Shown piece after piece: positions 33,048-43,382 of a stretch of DNA of 64,000 bases. The number at the start of each line of letters is the position of its first letter. Within the stretch, counting starts at the first letter, position 1. The translations under genes were made by a program, and so were the position numbers. Under the pieces are notes generated by a model. The model was not told where the DNA came from and made no database searches. It saw only the letters and a list, made by a program, of their open reading frames with translations. The DNA lies in contig NC_063069.1 in the NCBI RefSeq assembly GCF_022605165.1, positions 3,782,001-3,846,000 on the forward strand, given 5' to 3'. This DNA is from Purpureocillium takamizusanense. Taxonomy: Eukaryota; Ascomycota; Sordariomycetes; Hypocreales; Ophiocordycipitaceae.

Positions 33048-35116
33048 TGTGGCGTCTGACGTAAGAGGATGTCGGCAAAAGTTTGCGAATGTATGAGGCT
33101 ATGGTGCACGGGTCACAGCACGACTGAGTGGAAGCAAAACAGTCTCTATTTATCATCTGCGATGTCGCAACGTGATCCTTGCCGCAAAAGACCTTCAGCA
33201 GTTGAAGGCGGATCAATACGACGATGCGGCTGAGAGTAAGATCGGCCCATTGCATGTCACTGCAGGGCCGCGACAGTTGCTCACAGAATCGGGCTGGCAG
33301 CGGATTTGAGCCGCATGAGCGCTAGAAGTGCAAGAGCCTCAGGTGCTGACGGGGTCTGCTACCAATTTGCACGTGAGGTGCCTGGTAAGAAGCAGGGGTA
33401 GTGAGTGTCCCCTCACCTTTGGCATCGCCGTACGGGTTTGCTGTCTCTTACTTATTTCTTGCGCGTTCTGTCGCTAGCCTTGAGGAGCGTACGTCTCAAT
33501 GTTCCGCGAAGCATACCACATTGAGCCAGCATTGCAGTCTGCTGGAAATGGGTGTCCGTTGTGTCGGTTGACTGCCTCCTGCAATTAGGCCTCCCGGACA
33601 GTTGACTGACGCCTGACTGCCTGTGCACCTCACGATTATTGGGTGATTGAGATAAATCGTAGCCGTGTGTCAACCTAGGGAGGATTAAGTGACCGGTGGA
33701 TGGCATCTCGACATGTATACCCTGTAGAGCTGCCGCGACACGCCGTAAGCTTCACGCGGTACGGTACAGAAACTTGGTTGGGATAGGATGAGGGCTACGT
33801 ATAATGCTCCGCGCTCAACTTGTGGCGGGCCTGGTAACACTCGGCAGGGCTGCGAAACCTCGGTTTCTTTTGCTGCGGAAAACCTGTCCCTCGCAATAAT
33901 TATATGTGCCCCAGCAGGGTTCGGAGTCTCCCTTCAGTCGGCAAACAGAATGATAGCCCTCTATGTAGGGCACTAGAGCGCGCTTCCCAGTGGCAACAGA
34001 CGTGGTGCGATTGCTTGAGCGGGCGATCTCAAGGCCATCGTACTCGCACTTGCAATAAAGCATAGATCTGGTGCAGCGTTCCAACCTCGAGTCTGATCTT
34101 TTGAGCAGTATCAGTCGCCGTCGTACCAGGGTAGAGGCTTGGGATTGGGCTGGCTGGTCCGCGAAGCAACGCTCGGCTGTCTCAAAGCTACCGCAAAACG
34201 CCAAAGTCCCCCGCCATGCCTCTGGAGATTCGGCATTCTGAAGGCCCGAACAGTCGTGACTGGAAGGAAAGGAGCATGAAAGCTTATCATGATATGTTCT
34301 TGACGGGTGTCGGGCTTGCGTGGACGCCCACGGCGGCAGAGCATGCTGGAGCGATGGAGGCGCGCTCGGCCGCGGCTGCTACGCAAATGATGGAGGAGAG
34401 AATTGCTGATAGCACCCACAGCCACGGTATAGATAACAAGGGTAATAGTTAGTGACGAGTCTCGCGAAAAGGGTAGTACGGTCGCTCGGAGGGACTTTAT
34501 TCAATCCTTTGGCGATGTCTGAGGCGGCCTTTTGCAAACGCATCACACGGCAGCCGGTACTCACCTCGGAGCCCCTTCAGAGTATGCACAGAACAATCTG
34601 CATGGAAAAGAACATAGAAACCACGCCATGTTTACATTCGATGCATGAATTACTTCCTCGATATTGAGCGACATTTATTGGCAGTGCTGCATAGCACATC
34701 CACAGGCATCAATGGAACATGACATGGACCCTGAATGCGCCAAAATTTCTCTTCATACGACCCTGCCCTCCCCTCCGTTGTGTTCAACCTTGGCGCCATC
34801 GGGGCCCACGATGCGGCTTTTTGACCGTTGGACGTTGCAATGTGGCGTTGTAGTACTGCTTTGGGGTATGTTACGACGATCTCGAAAAGGCTGCGCAAGC
34901 CATCGTTACACTGCTGTTACTGCTGCTACGGCACGGTTACGTGGGCTCCTTCATATATAGAGAACTACTTTTCATCCACACGCATATCTCTATTTCACCC
35001 ACGCCCGCCCATACAAACTGGAGCTCCATATAGTCATAATCACACGGCTTACATCCGCGGTCGCAATAGCCGGCGGGGTCACATAGCGAGCTAGCAGCGA
35101 CTAAAGCCGGGCTACA

Positions 35117-35140
35117 GGCTGCGGGCTGCGGGCTGCGGGC
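35117..35140. repeat. GGCTGC/GGGCTGC tandem array
   Basis: Three to four consecutive GGCTGCG units. Similar GGCTGC and CAGCCCGG words recur up to about 35500, as in degenerate transposon ends. Confidence 0.6.
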
Positions 35141-35370
35141 TATAGCGCCGCGGTTGGGAGCAGCTTATATACTATGCGTGGCGTAGGACAATAGATATAC
35201 GTGTAGGCAGCGTTCTATTGTATGTATATTGTCGAGTAGCACTATTTACATTTATGAGTTTCTCTTACACACGTCGAGGCCTGCCAAGCCCGCTATAGCC
35301 AATGGCAACCCCTGCCATATAGTGGGCTACAGTGCTATTCCTTGTCCCGCCGCACGTACTTCGTAGCTCG

Positions 35371-35460
35371 CTAGCCTGCTGCACCCCGCGATAGCTTAAA
35401 TTGCGTATGCAGCCCGGTAGCCTGCTGCAGCCCGTGATGGCTTCAATTGCGCGTAGCTGG
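35371..35460. repeat. About 46-bp imperfect tandem repeat
   Basis: Copy 1 (35371-35416) and copy 2 (35417-35460) share TAGCCTGCTGCA, a GATAGCTTAAATTGCGTA / GATGGCTTCAATTGCGCG core and an AGC-rich end. Several of the differences are transitions. Confidence 0.7.
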
Positions 35461-35599
35461 CTGGTAGCTGGGCTGCGGCGGCCCGGCAGCCCGGCAGCCC
35501 AGCATGGGACAGTGTGGCACTGTAAGCCTGGCTTGACAGGTTTTGGATGCGTGAAAATAGAGAAACGCGTGGCTGTAAGCAGTGCTACTCTTGTTTCTT

Positions 35600-35861
35600 T
35601 ATTTCAAGAGCATTACTGCTTGCTTGCGCCCCTTCTTCTTCCTAAGTCGCATCGGAAAATGTTGTGGATAGGTTAGTCAGCCTCACAGTTGGCCGGCTCT
35701 TTCGCCGGTCTCTCTCGCTCGGCCACCTATATAGCTCTGTTCTTCCTGCCTTTATAGCTCATTAAGCTCTCTTTTGATTAGCTGTGCGCCTATGCCTCCT
35801 TTCTCAAAGAGCATCACTGCTATGCTTGCGCCCCTCCTTCTTCCCAAGTCGTATCGGAAAA
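35600..35861. repeat. Dispersed direct repeat of about 62 bp (two copies)
   Basis: Copy 1 is 35600-35660 and copy 2 is 35799-35861. Both contain CAAGAGCATTACTGCT / CAAAGAGCATCACTGCT, then TGCTTGCGCCCC, CTTCTTCC, AAGTCG and ATCGGAAAAT. Differences are mostly C/T. Copy 2 ends 25 nt before the terpene synthase start codon. Confidence 0.8.
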
Positions 35862-35885
35862 TAACCATCTGCCTAAGCTTCAGCT

Positions 35886-37121
35886 ATGGATTCCTCCAGT
35901 CTATCCAAGCCTTTCGATCGCGAATTGCCACCTGAACTGCAATGTGGAACGTCACTTCCTGTCCGAATCAGCGTCTACGAGAATATTGCGAATGAGGCCA
36001 GCGTTCGGTTTCTGCACGAATGGATGCAGCATGGGCTCCCAACAGCCGGGCCTGATTTCTTATACATGCTTACCCCCTGCAAATACGGACATCTGATATC
36101 GCTTGCCTTCTCTGAAGCATTGCCAGATCGCATACCCGGAATAACAATGATGTGCGATATACTCCTTGCTGCTGACGGTACGGAAGGAACCAATTTCAGC
36201 CTCTCCCTTGCCGTCAGTAATGTTTAGTTGACCAGCGTAATAGCAGTTGATGATCTACATGATGGGATCCGGCTGGTCGCGGGAGGAACCAATGGCTGCG
36301 ATGGAGATGTCGGACCTCCAAAAGACGGCACTGGCAATCTGAGAGCCGTGCTATCGGTTGTGTCAAGGGAGCTCGTCGCGCAAGACCAGAATCAGGGTGC
36401 CTCGTATCTGGCAACTTTCCAGAAGTACTGGACTTCTCTAAAACAATTCCGGCCCAATTTGAGGAGACAGGCGCCTACATTTGTCGAGTTTTTCCCAGTT
36501 CGTTACTACGATTTTGGTGCATCGTAGGTTCATCTTGCTTCCCGGAATTGCTACGCTAACAGGGTGCTTCTATCAAGGTTGTTTATCGTTTCGTCCATGT
36601 ATGCTGCAGGCATCACACTGACAACCGCAGAGATCGAATCGCTCAAGCAAATCAACTTCTTTGTCAATGCTGCAATGATGCTCTGGAACGACATATACAG
36701 CTGGCCCAAGGAACATATCGAGTTTCAACAGCGGTCCGAGGGGAGTCCACCCTGCAACGCGATCGGTGTCCTCATGGCAGAGAACGAGTGCGGGTTTGAT
36801 GAAGCCTTGGATCTTTGCTGGAAGAAGACCCTCCAGTATGAGCTGAAATGTCGACAACTAGGGCAGGAAATCTTCGACACTACGGAAGTGACAATGAACG
36901 TCAAGAAAATGGCCCATAATTTTACACAAGCCATTTCGGGAGCAGCAATGTGGTATTGCACTAGCTTGCGATATCAGGTTGACAGCCCTGAAAGCGTTGT
37001 GATTCGCAAGGTCATGTCACAGCCACCTCCACATGTTGTTTTGGATGCTGCTTTCGAAGAGGAGTGTGCATTGTTGTTCCAGCGGTGTCGGTCTATGGAA
37101 GAGCGCTACATGAATCCATAG
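35886..37121 (+). CDS. Class I terpene synthase
   Basis: Predicted ionisation-dependent terpene cyclase, 371 aa from exons 35886..36177, 36244..36523 and 36578..37121 (introns of 66 and 54 nt, the latter with a GCTAAC branch site 15 nt before the acceptor). The metal-binding motifs are complete: Asp-rich VDDLHD at D100, D101 and D104; NSE motif N228-D-I-Y-S232-W-P-K235-E236; and the C-terminal R322-Y323 pair after WYCTSL. The spacing is that of fungal sesqui-/diterpene cyclases or the cyclase half of bifunctional synthases; no prenyltransferase domain follows. The substrate (FPP, GGPP or other) is unknown. No P450 or other tailoring gene flanks it, so it looks like a solitary cyclase. Codon bias is weaker than in the core genes, suggesting different ancestry or past mutation. 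Confidence 0.88.
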
Positions 37122-37706
37122 AAGAATGCGGCTGCCGTGGTTTTCTTCTACAGTTGCAGGGGTCGTGGGTGCATGTAGAACAGTAGTCTTTTTTGAACTT
37201 TCTCAGCTATACTTGCAGCGGAAACACTTTTGTGCGCGAAAACAAGGGCGTGACCTGTGGTGAAAGAGGCTGGGGGCTTAACGGTGGAACTTCGAGAAAA
37301 AGGCCGCAAAAGCCATGGGAAAGGTAGTATAATCCAGTAGTAGTAATTGTCGTTAACGTTTTAGAGGAAGGAAGGCGAGGTACTACCCGTCGATTGGCCA
37401 CTTTTCTCTAGATGTGCTTTCTGGATCTATTACAATTCTCTTTTAAGTCAAACCCGTATTTCCTCTCAAAATTCGTGACTTTATTTACAACACGAGGCTC
37501 AATGAAGGCCCTCGTCCTTTAGAGGCTTTCTGAAGACCTATCACGAAAAAGACACCAAGTCAAGTCTTACGGGAAGCGCAGTAGAACGTAAAACTGTACA
37601 TCTAAAAACTCTGTGTAAAAGGCCTATATGATAAGAAGGGAAATCCGACATGCGGAGAGAGGTATGAGTGGTCCCATGTTTTTGAGACTGGGCATTGTTA
37701 GAGGTT
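37122..37706. other. Intergenic, tail-to-tail spacer
   Basis: Lies between the convergent terpene synthase (+) and deiminase-like gene (-). AT-richer than average. No gene is seen. Confidence 0.45.
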
Positions 37707-38891
37707 TCAAGGCATGGGTACCTCCTGCGTTGAGCAGTGAATGCCACCACCCAGGAACGCCAGGTGGTCAACCGTGACTGGCTCGATCTCCCTGTTCTTA
37801 TATAACCCTTTGATGGTCTTGAGCGCGGCCGCATCCGCCGCCTTATCGCCAAACTGCGGGAAGATCACACCGTCATTGACGAGCAGGTAGTTGACGTAAT
37901 TCAAGGCAGGCGGATCTTCTCGCCCCTCTTCAATGCCTCGAATGGTCTTCTTGTCCAGTCCAAGCGAATACATATCCGCTTCCGCTACCTCGACGATTTC
38001 GAGCTTTCGGCCTCGTGCATCCGTAGTGTTTGAGAGGATTCCACGGGCCTCCCTGTAAATGCGGGTCCAGATGTCGTCGCTAAGCTCACTCGGCCTGCTC
38101 AAGAGCACTTTGCCAGGTGAGACAAATCGCACAAGTCCATCGATATGGGAATCGGTCACCTCGAGGTTTGGTCGACCAGGGATCCAGATTATCTTCTCTA
38201 CAGCAAGTGTGCGGCGCAACTCAGCCTCGACCTCCTGGCGACTTCTGTTCGGGTTCCGATTCGCGTTGAGGATGGAGGCCTCAGTGACCAGCAAGGTTCC
38301 ATCACCGTCGACCTCAAGAGACCCGCCCTCCGTGACGAGCCAGGTGCCCACACGGGGCCTTTTCTCTTCTACCAGAATCATGGTCGCGAGTGATTTGCAT
38401 GAGTCGACCGGATACTTGTTGCCCCAGCCGTTAAAGTTGTAATCGACACCGTGAACGAGGGACTTGTTGTTATCGTCATTGAGGACAAACGTTGGTGCCA
38501 TGTCCCTCATCCACAAATCCAGCTTGTCGTATCCCTCAACAGGCAAGATGCTGATATCCTTTGTTTTCTTGAAACGCTTCTCGGCGTCGCGCACTCGAGG
38601 TGTCGTCACCAATAGGGTCACTGGCTCAAAGAGAGCAACGGCCTCAGCAATAGACGAAATATCTCGGGTTGCTCCCTTGAGGTCTTCCGGGTCGTCGATA
38701 TAGGCATCGTTATGAGCTGAAGGCCAGGCCATGATAACGTGTGATTGGCGCTGCCACTCTGCAGGCCGATAAAATGCGGCGGCAACGGCTTGGGCCATGA
38801 TGACGGCCCGAATAAGAACTTGCATTACAGGCGAAGGAGAAGTAAAAGAAACCGAATCACTTTGAGTCTTCCACTCTTTTGAACATCTCAT
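37707..38891 (-). CDS. Agmatine deiminase / PAD_porph-type deiminase
   Basis: Intronless enzyme of the guanidino-group-modifying superfamily (PF04371), which hydrolyses agmatine to N-carbamoylputrescine or citrullinates peptidyl-arginine. Catalytic landmarks are WMRDMAPTF, TEGGSLEVDG (Glu/Asp substrate binding), DSHIDGLVRF (catalytic His) and the C-terminal GGGIHCSTQEVPMP with nucleophile Cys386. Length is 394 aa from the first ATG (38891) or 372 aa from the ATG at 38825. The second start gives MQVLIRAVIMAQAVAAAFYRP, a plausible signal peptide just before the conserved YRPAEW, so the enzyme may be secreted. Bacterial agmatine deiminases lack such a leader. The family is patchy in fungi, so transfer from bacteria is plausible but untested. 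Confidence 0.9.
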   Translation of the reverse strand: MRCSKEWKTQSDSVSFTSPSPVMQVLIRAVIMAQAVAAAFYRPAEWQRQSHVIMAWPSAHNDAYIDDPEDLKGATRDISSIAEAVALFEPVTLLVTTPRVRDAEKRFKKTKDISILPVEGYDKLDLWMRDMAPTFVLNDDNNKSLVHGVDYNFNGWGNKYPVDSCKSLATMILVEEKRPRVGTWLVTEGGSLEVDGDGTLLVTEASILNANRNPNRSRQEVEAELRRTLAVEKIIWIPGRPNLEVTDSHIDGLVRFVSPGKVLLSRPSELSDDIWTRIYREARGILSNTTDARGRKLEIVEVAEADMYSLGLDKKTIRGIEEGREDPPALNYVNYLLVNDGVIFPQFGDKAADAAALKTIKGLYKNREIEPVTVDHLAFLGGGIHCSTQEVPMP

Positions 38892-39031
38892 CTTGATGTT
38901 GTTCCTTTATACTTTAAGCCATGTGGCTGAGAGGCTCGGGCGTAGTGCGAGCATCTAAACCCATCTGGGGGTAGATGGCCAGCTGCGCCGCCACTCAAAG
39001 TCGAGTGGCGCCCATAAACGCATGGCGCAGC

Positions 39032-39055
39032 ACTCTTCGCTAGACTCTTCGCTAG
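39032..39055. repeat. 12-bp perfect tandem repeat
   Basis: ACTCTTCGCTAG occurs twice, back to back. Confidence 0.85.
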
Positions 39056-40038
39056 CGACCCCGAGATCTAGGGTTAGGCTTAATGTGATGTCGGGCCGTC
39101 GGCTGTGCCGAGCCATACGCCCGCGGACGCCACTACATGCAGTTAAGTGTTAGAACTTTGCGGTTGGGCTGCGCCCATGTTACTCGTCATGGCTGTTTGT
39201 CCTCACTCGTGCGGCTTCCCATCGGGCAAGGGCTTCTTTGCGGAGGGAAAAGGGGGGGGGGGCCTACAACTGCTCGCGAAGCCCATGCCGAGACTCTGTT
39301 CGGCCAAGCTTCCACTCGAACCCATCGTTTCAACAGCTCCGCGCATGCCACTCGCTGGACTGTTTACACACAGCCCCCATTGGCCGCTACTTTCCTTGCT
39401 TGTAAAATGAGTTGACGTCTTCAACTTGTCCTTACGAGGCGATCTTCTCCGGTCTCGCGATCGGCCGCCATATCATGCGTCGACCCGCTCCACAACGTCA
39501 CCGGCAGAGAGACATATTCGGAGATCTTCTCCGCTAGCATGCCCGTCTGCGCCTTGCCGTTCACTGCAGCTGACGCGGCTACTGACAAAGGTTCTGGCGG
39601 GTAGCAACGGTCTATAGTTGGCCTCCCGTTCCGGCGGCGGAAGCTGTTGTACGCTCCCGTGGGCGATGATGAGTCGATGATGCGGGGAATGTGCGCTGCG
39701 AGTCAAAGTCACAATGTTGTGCAAGTGAATGCTACAAAAAGCAGAAGATCGACTAATAATATTTATGTCTGAATTGTGTGGTGCGTGTTCGCACGCCTCA
39801 TTCCAACATCATCCTCACATACCTGCAAGAACCGACTCCAAGAGCGGCGAGCTAGCAATCCCGTGTCTTAGACGCTCGCAGCACTCAACGGCAAAAAATT
39901 GCTTGGTCTCAGATACTGCAACATCACTGGCAAGATTCAAGGTGTCACAGGCACCTGGCATAGCTCAATGTTAACATTGGCTATTCTGTAGAGGATTGTG
40001 TTGCTGATCCTGAAGAGAGCAACACATTCGTCTTTGCC

Positions 40039-40047
40039 TATATATGA
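40039..40047 (+). promoter_or_regulatory. TATA box of the charged-tail secreted protein
   Basis: CTATATATG element about 105 nt upstream of the start codon at 40149. Confidence 0.55.
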
Positions 40048-40148
40048 AGCGCGCCCATCCCGTAGTCCTGAGAGTGTTCTTCAAGTCACAACTCAATTGC
40101 GCTTCTTGAAACAGTATATTCATTCGCATTACAAATTCTGCTATTACC

Positions 40149-40711
40149 ATGAAGTTGACTCTCTTCTCCATCGCGGCTCTCTGCGCCCCAGTCGCCCTCG
40201 GCGGCGTTGCAAGGCCTTTTGAAATGGAGAGTTCGTTCCCCTGCTACTTCCTGCAACCAGCAGTCACTGACGAAAAATAGAACGTGATCTCTACATGCTG
40301 GATAAGCACACCAGCGCCCCTTGCCAGCTTGCCCTTGAATGTGAGCAGTACGCCGACCGCGGCTTCAAGAACGGTGGTTCCGGCTCCGCCATTTCGGCAA
40401 AAGCCGGCGATGCCAAGGCAGATGCCGCTTCGTCCAGCAGTTTTGCCGAAGGCAACGAGGCAGAGTATGCCAGGTGCGCGAAGCAGATTCAGGCCTGCGG
40501 CCTACATGTAAAGAAAATTGTCAAGCGACCCCATCACAAGCCGCAGAAGGCGCAGGAAGAGGAAGAGGAGGAGGACGAAGGGGAGAAATCCAAGAAACAC
40601 GGCAAGAAGAAGAGCAACTTGGATGAGAAGAAGGATGAAGATGAAGATGAAGATAACAAGGGTAGGAAGGGTAAGAAGGGCAAGAAGGAGAGCTCTGGAG
40701 ACGAGGAGTAA
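40149..40711 (+). CDS. Secreted protein with Lys/Glu-rich tail (170 aa)
   Basis: The model has exons 40149..40230 and 40281..40711, with a 50-nt intron (donor GTTCGT, acceptor AATAG). The signal peptide is MKLTLFSIAALCAPVALGG. Splicing creates a Lys-Arg pair at about residues 28-29, a possible Kex2 processing site. The central domain has four cysteines (PCQLALEC, RCAKQIQAC) and an Ala/Ser/Gly-rich stretch. The last 60 residues are almost wholly charged, with alternating EEEEEEDEGE, KKHGKKK and KGRKGKKGKK blocks that look like nuclear-localisation or nucleic-acid-binding sequence. No family was recognised. A secreted protein with a basic nuclear-type tail is a typical candidate host-directed effector, but that is inference. 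Confidence 0.7.
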
Positions 40712-42422
40712 GCTCATATCTATACTTTATGGGTGTCGATCGATGGGGTTCGCGCTCGCTCGCGGAGCCTTCTGCTGCTGTCTCGACGGTAAGATGTACT
40801 TCGTATGTACAGCGCTTGCTTAATATCATATCTGGTGCAAGCCAACCGCAACACTGGCCCAGTGACGTAGCATGGAAATCTCGCGCATCGTGTGTATCTT
40901 ATACATCAGTCACCCTGCTGTGGCCCTTGCATGGGGCTTTATCCATCCGCCTTAAGAAGAGTTGAAATTCCAAGCAGCCAGTTGATGCCGCTCCTACCGA
41001 CTCCACGGTCACGGGCCGGAATCGTTGGACCCTGAATATCTGGCATCGCCGTGGCAGGTCTTCCCAAGTTTCTAGCGTACTGTCTGGCACACGATCTAGC
41101 TGGCCTCTAGTTAGCGCGCCGCCTAATGTACTTAATTAGCTGTGATGCCCCCTCGCGGCGCTGGTGCATATTGTTACCTTCTGCCTCAGCGCTCCATGTG
41201 AAGTGAAATGAGCACGTTTACCGATCCAGTCTTTGGCAAGGCTGGAGCGACGCCACAGCTCTTACGATAGTCCGCACAGTTTCAACCCCAGGCAGGGGTG
41301 TACAACCGATCCCTGTACGACAGACCGGAAACTAGCCAATGGTCAAAAATGTCGAGGTTTGGGGCGACCATGGATTTAGATGTTTCCTATCGGTTTCGGA
41401 AACACTTGGCCGAACAGATCTGCGTCGATGAGACGTCCGCAGCCGCGGCCGGTTCAAACGCATCAGACACTAGGCACAATTTCCAAGCAGTGCTTTCAGC
41501 CTGCAGCAACGAGCAGAAGCTCGATGTGGTCGTGGTCGAAAACCGCGATGAGACGAGCGCGCGTTTGACACGGCTCGAGGCTGGTACTCCGGGACTGAGT
41601 ACTGTCCTGGCCGCCTCGGATTGATGGCTCTGTTCCACATGCCACTCCAGTGTCAGGCATCGTACAGCAGCGTCTGGTTCCCAGCAATGACGTATGACGG
41701 CTTTGTGAGATTAGGTCTCGAGGGTGCTCATCTGACTTCACATTAGTGGCGCTCTCATGCAGTACATTTACATGCGCGCAATTTTCGTACCACCGTGGGC
41801 TGGGACAGGGCAGATGAGCAAAGATACCACCACCACAACGCAATTACCCGATATTGAGCCCAGGCAGGTCAATGACTCGCTCAGAGGCCGTGATGCAATG
41901 CAAGAGCGAAGATGCGCCGTGCTTGCGATGGCTTCGTCTCCATCTCGTCTCTAGCGTAGAAAGATGGCCGGAAGGGGGGAACGGGTGATCGGTGGTGCAT
42001 GAATCGCCTTGCCTCTCCATCGTGAAGTGTTTCATCAGGTCTTGGAGATAAACTTACGTTGATGGCCTGATTGGCAGTTTGCGACAAAGCACCGCGTCCC
42101 GTGGTGACGATGCGGAGGACTCCTACCAGCGGCCATACACGGCGCTCCCATGAGTCGTTTTCGTGTCACACCAGTGACAACTGCGACGGGGAAAAAGGAG
42201 TTGCAACTATTTCGGCTCAATAGGGGTTGAAGCATGCAATCCATCGCTGGAATGCTGAATCTCGTACCGAATAAGAAGGAAGAGGCCCCACGGCCTTCGC
42301 GACTATCGTGGCTGGGAACAAGTATATATTCAACTCAATTACTTTCTGTGTGCTGGTCACTTTACTTTCTTTGTGCTGGTCACGTCTAGTTATACATTTG
42401 TGAGGAGCTTCTTTTAAGCATT
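40712..42422. other. Intergenic
   Basis: 1.7 kb. The plus-strand frame at 41298-41624 (108 codons) has no recognisable features. The last 100 bp hold the Egh16-like promoter with TATATATT near 42323 and a 22-bp tandem duplication. Confidence 0.45.
42339..42383. repeat. 22-bp tandem duplication in the Egh16-like 5' flank
   Basis: TTACTTTCTGTGTGCTGGTCAC and a copy with one change (CTTTCTTTG) occur one base apart, 40-84 nt upstream of the start codon. Confidence 0.8.
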
Positions 42423-43382
42423 ATGGCTCTGCGTTTACTTGGCGTGTCGACATACCTCCTGGCAGCTCTCGTCCGGTGTCATGGGGTGATCACTAGAGCA
42501 CAAGGCCTAGCAGGCTCACCTCCCAGCGTGGGATTTCAAGGCTCGTGAAGATCTCAGAAACAAGGCAAAGTACTCGTGCTTACTGTATTACAGTCAATCC
42601 CAACATTTCTCGCGCCTGTATTGACATTAATCCCTGCCAACAAGACACATCGATCATCCGTGATGCGGAGATTAAGGCGAATGTCGTCAACCAGTGCGGG
42701 CGCACCGAAATTGGTGGGAATATCGATGTTGGGGAGAATACAGAGAGCGCGATTCGACAAAAGCAGGTGACCCAAGTTAAGGCTGGTAGCAATGTCATCG
42801 TAACCCTTCATCAAGTCAACGCCGACGGTGGTGGCCCGTATGCTTGCGACCTCGATGAGGGTAGTAACACTGGCATAATAACAAAGGTAAGGCCGCAGCG
42901 AAGCTCTAGCGCAGTTCCTTTCGGTAGATCCGAGAGCCTGCGGCCTCAGCAGCGAAGAAGCGCACGCTGATGTTTGAGCAAGAACCTTACCGTGACCAAC
43001 AACGTGCCGGGAACCAACGGGCTGTCGGCGAACAAAACACAATCGTTTAACATAACAGTCGCAATGCCTCAGAGTTTCAAGTGTACAGGAGGCAAGTACT
43101 CAAGCCGTGTCGTCCTCAAATCCATAGCTGATCAGAATAGCTTCTACTGGAAATATCTGCACCATTCGATGTCGCAACAATGCTGTGGCTGGCCCTTTTG
43201 GAGGATGTTTCCCTGTGCAGCAGATGGATACCAAACCGACGAACAACACTCCCGGAACTATAAAAACAGCGCAGAGCCTCAGTGCTGTGGTGGATCAAGT
43301 GAAGGTGAACCAAGTGGATTTTCCAGAGGCCATGCGACAGGCAAACGCTAGGACGAAGCAGAAAGGCACAAGGGCAAAATGA
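42423..43382 (+). CDS. Egh16-like (gEgh16/GAS1-type) secreted virulence-factor family protein
   Basis: Member of the fungal Egh16-like family, secreted proteins reported to be induced during host penetration (GAS1/GAS2 of Magnaporthe, Egh16 of powdery mildew). The model is 253 aa from exons 42423..42540, 42594..42886, 42983..43091 and 43141..43382. It has signal peptide MALRLLGVSTYLLAALVRC, then HGVITRAQG, NPCQQDTSIIRDAEI, a hydrophilic centre, NLTVTNNVPG, QSFNITVAMPQSFKCTGA, and STGNICTIRCRNNAVAGPFGGC. Introns 1 (42541-42593) and 3 (43092-43140) need GC donors (AAG|GCTCGT and GAG|GCAAGT). No GT donor preserves the family alignment, and with the GC donors all phases agree. Without GC-AG splicing the gene would be broken. 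The C-terminal tail is basic. Confidence 0.82.

Larger units (their letters stand above)
31153..35885. other. 4.7-kb gene desert with repeat relics
   Basis: Contains one weak 108-codon candidate (32721-33047, listed) and, from about 34960, degenerate repeats (listed). Other open frames here have no recognisable domains. Composition is closer to 50% GC with many stop codons, unlike the GC-biased coding part of the window. Confidence 0.5.
38892..40148. other. Intergenic with small duplications
   Basis: No gene is seen. It contains a 12-bp tandem repeat (39032-39055), a 10-G run near 39252-39261 and a TAGGGTTAGG word near 39069. A TATA box at about 40040 serves the next gene. Confidence 0.45.

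Noticed and set aside
38918..38990. tRNA-like start (GCCATGTGGCTGAGAGGCTCGG)
   Set aside because: No B-box (GGTTCGAATCC) or acceptor pairing follows, so it is a chance A-box resemblance.
39064..39078. Telomere-like TAGGGTTAGG
   Set aside because: Only about 1.5 units; similar single words occur near 26506 and 43488. Not an interstitial telomere array.
41298..41624. 108-codon plus-strand frame
   Set aside because: No recognisable family, secretion signal or supporting context.
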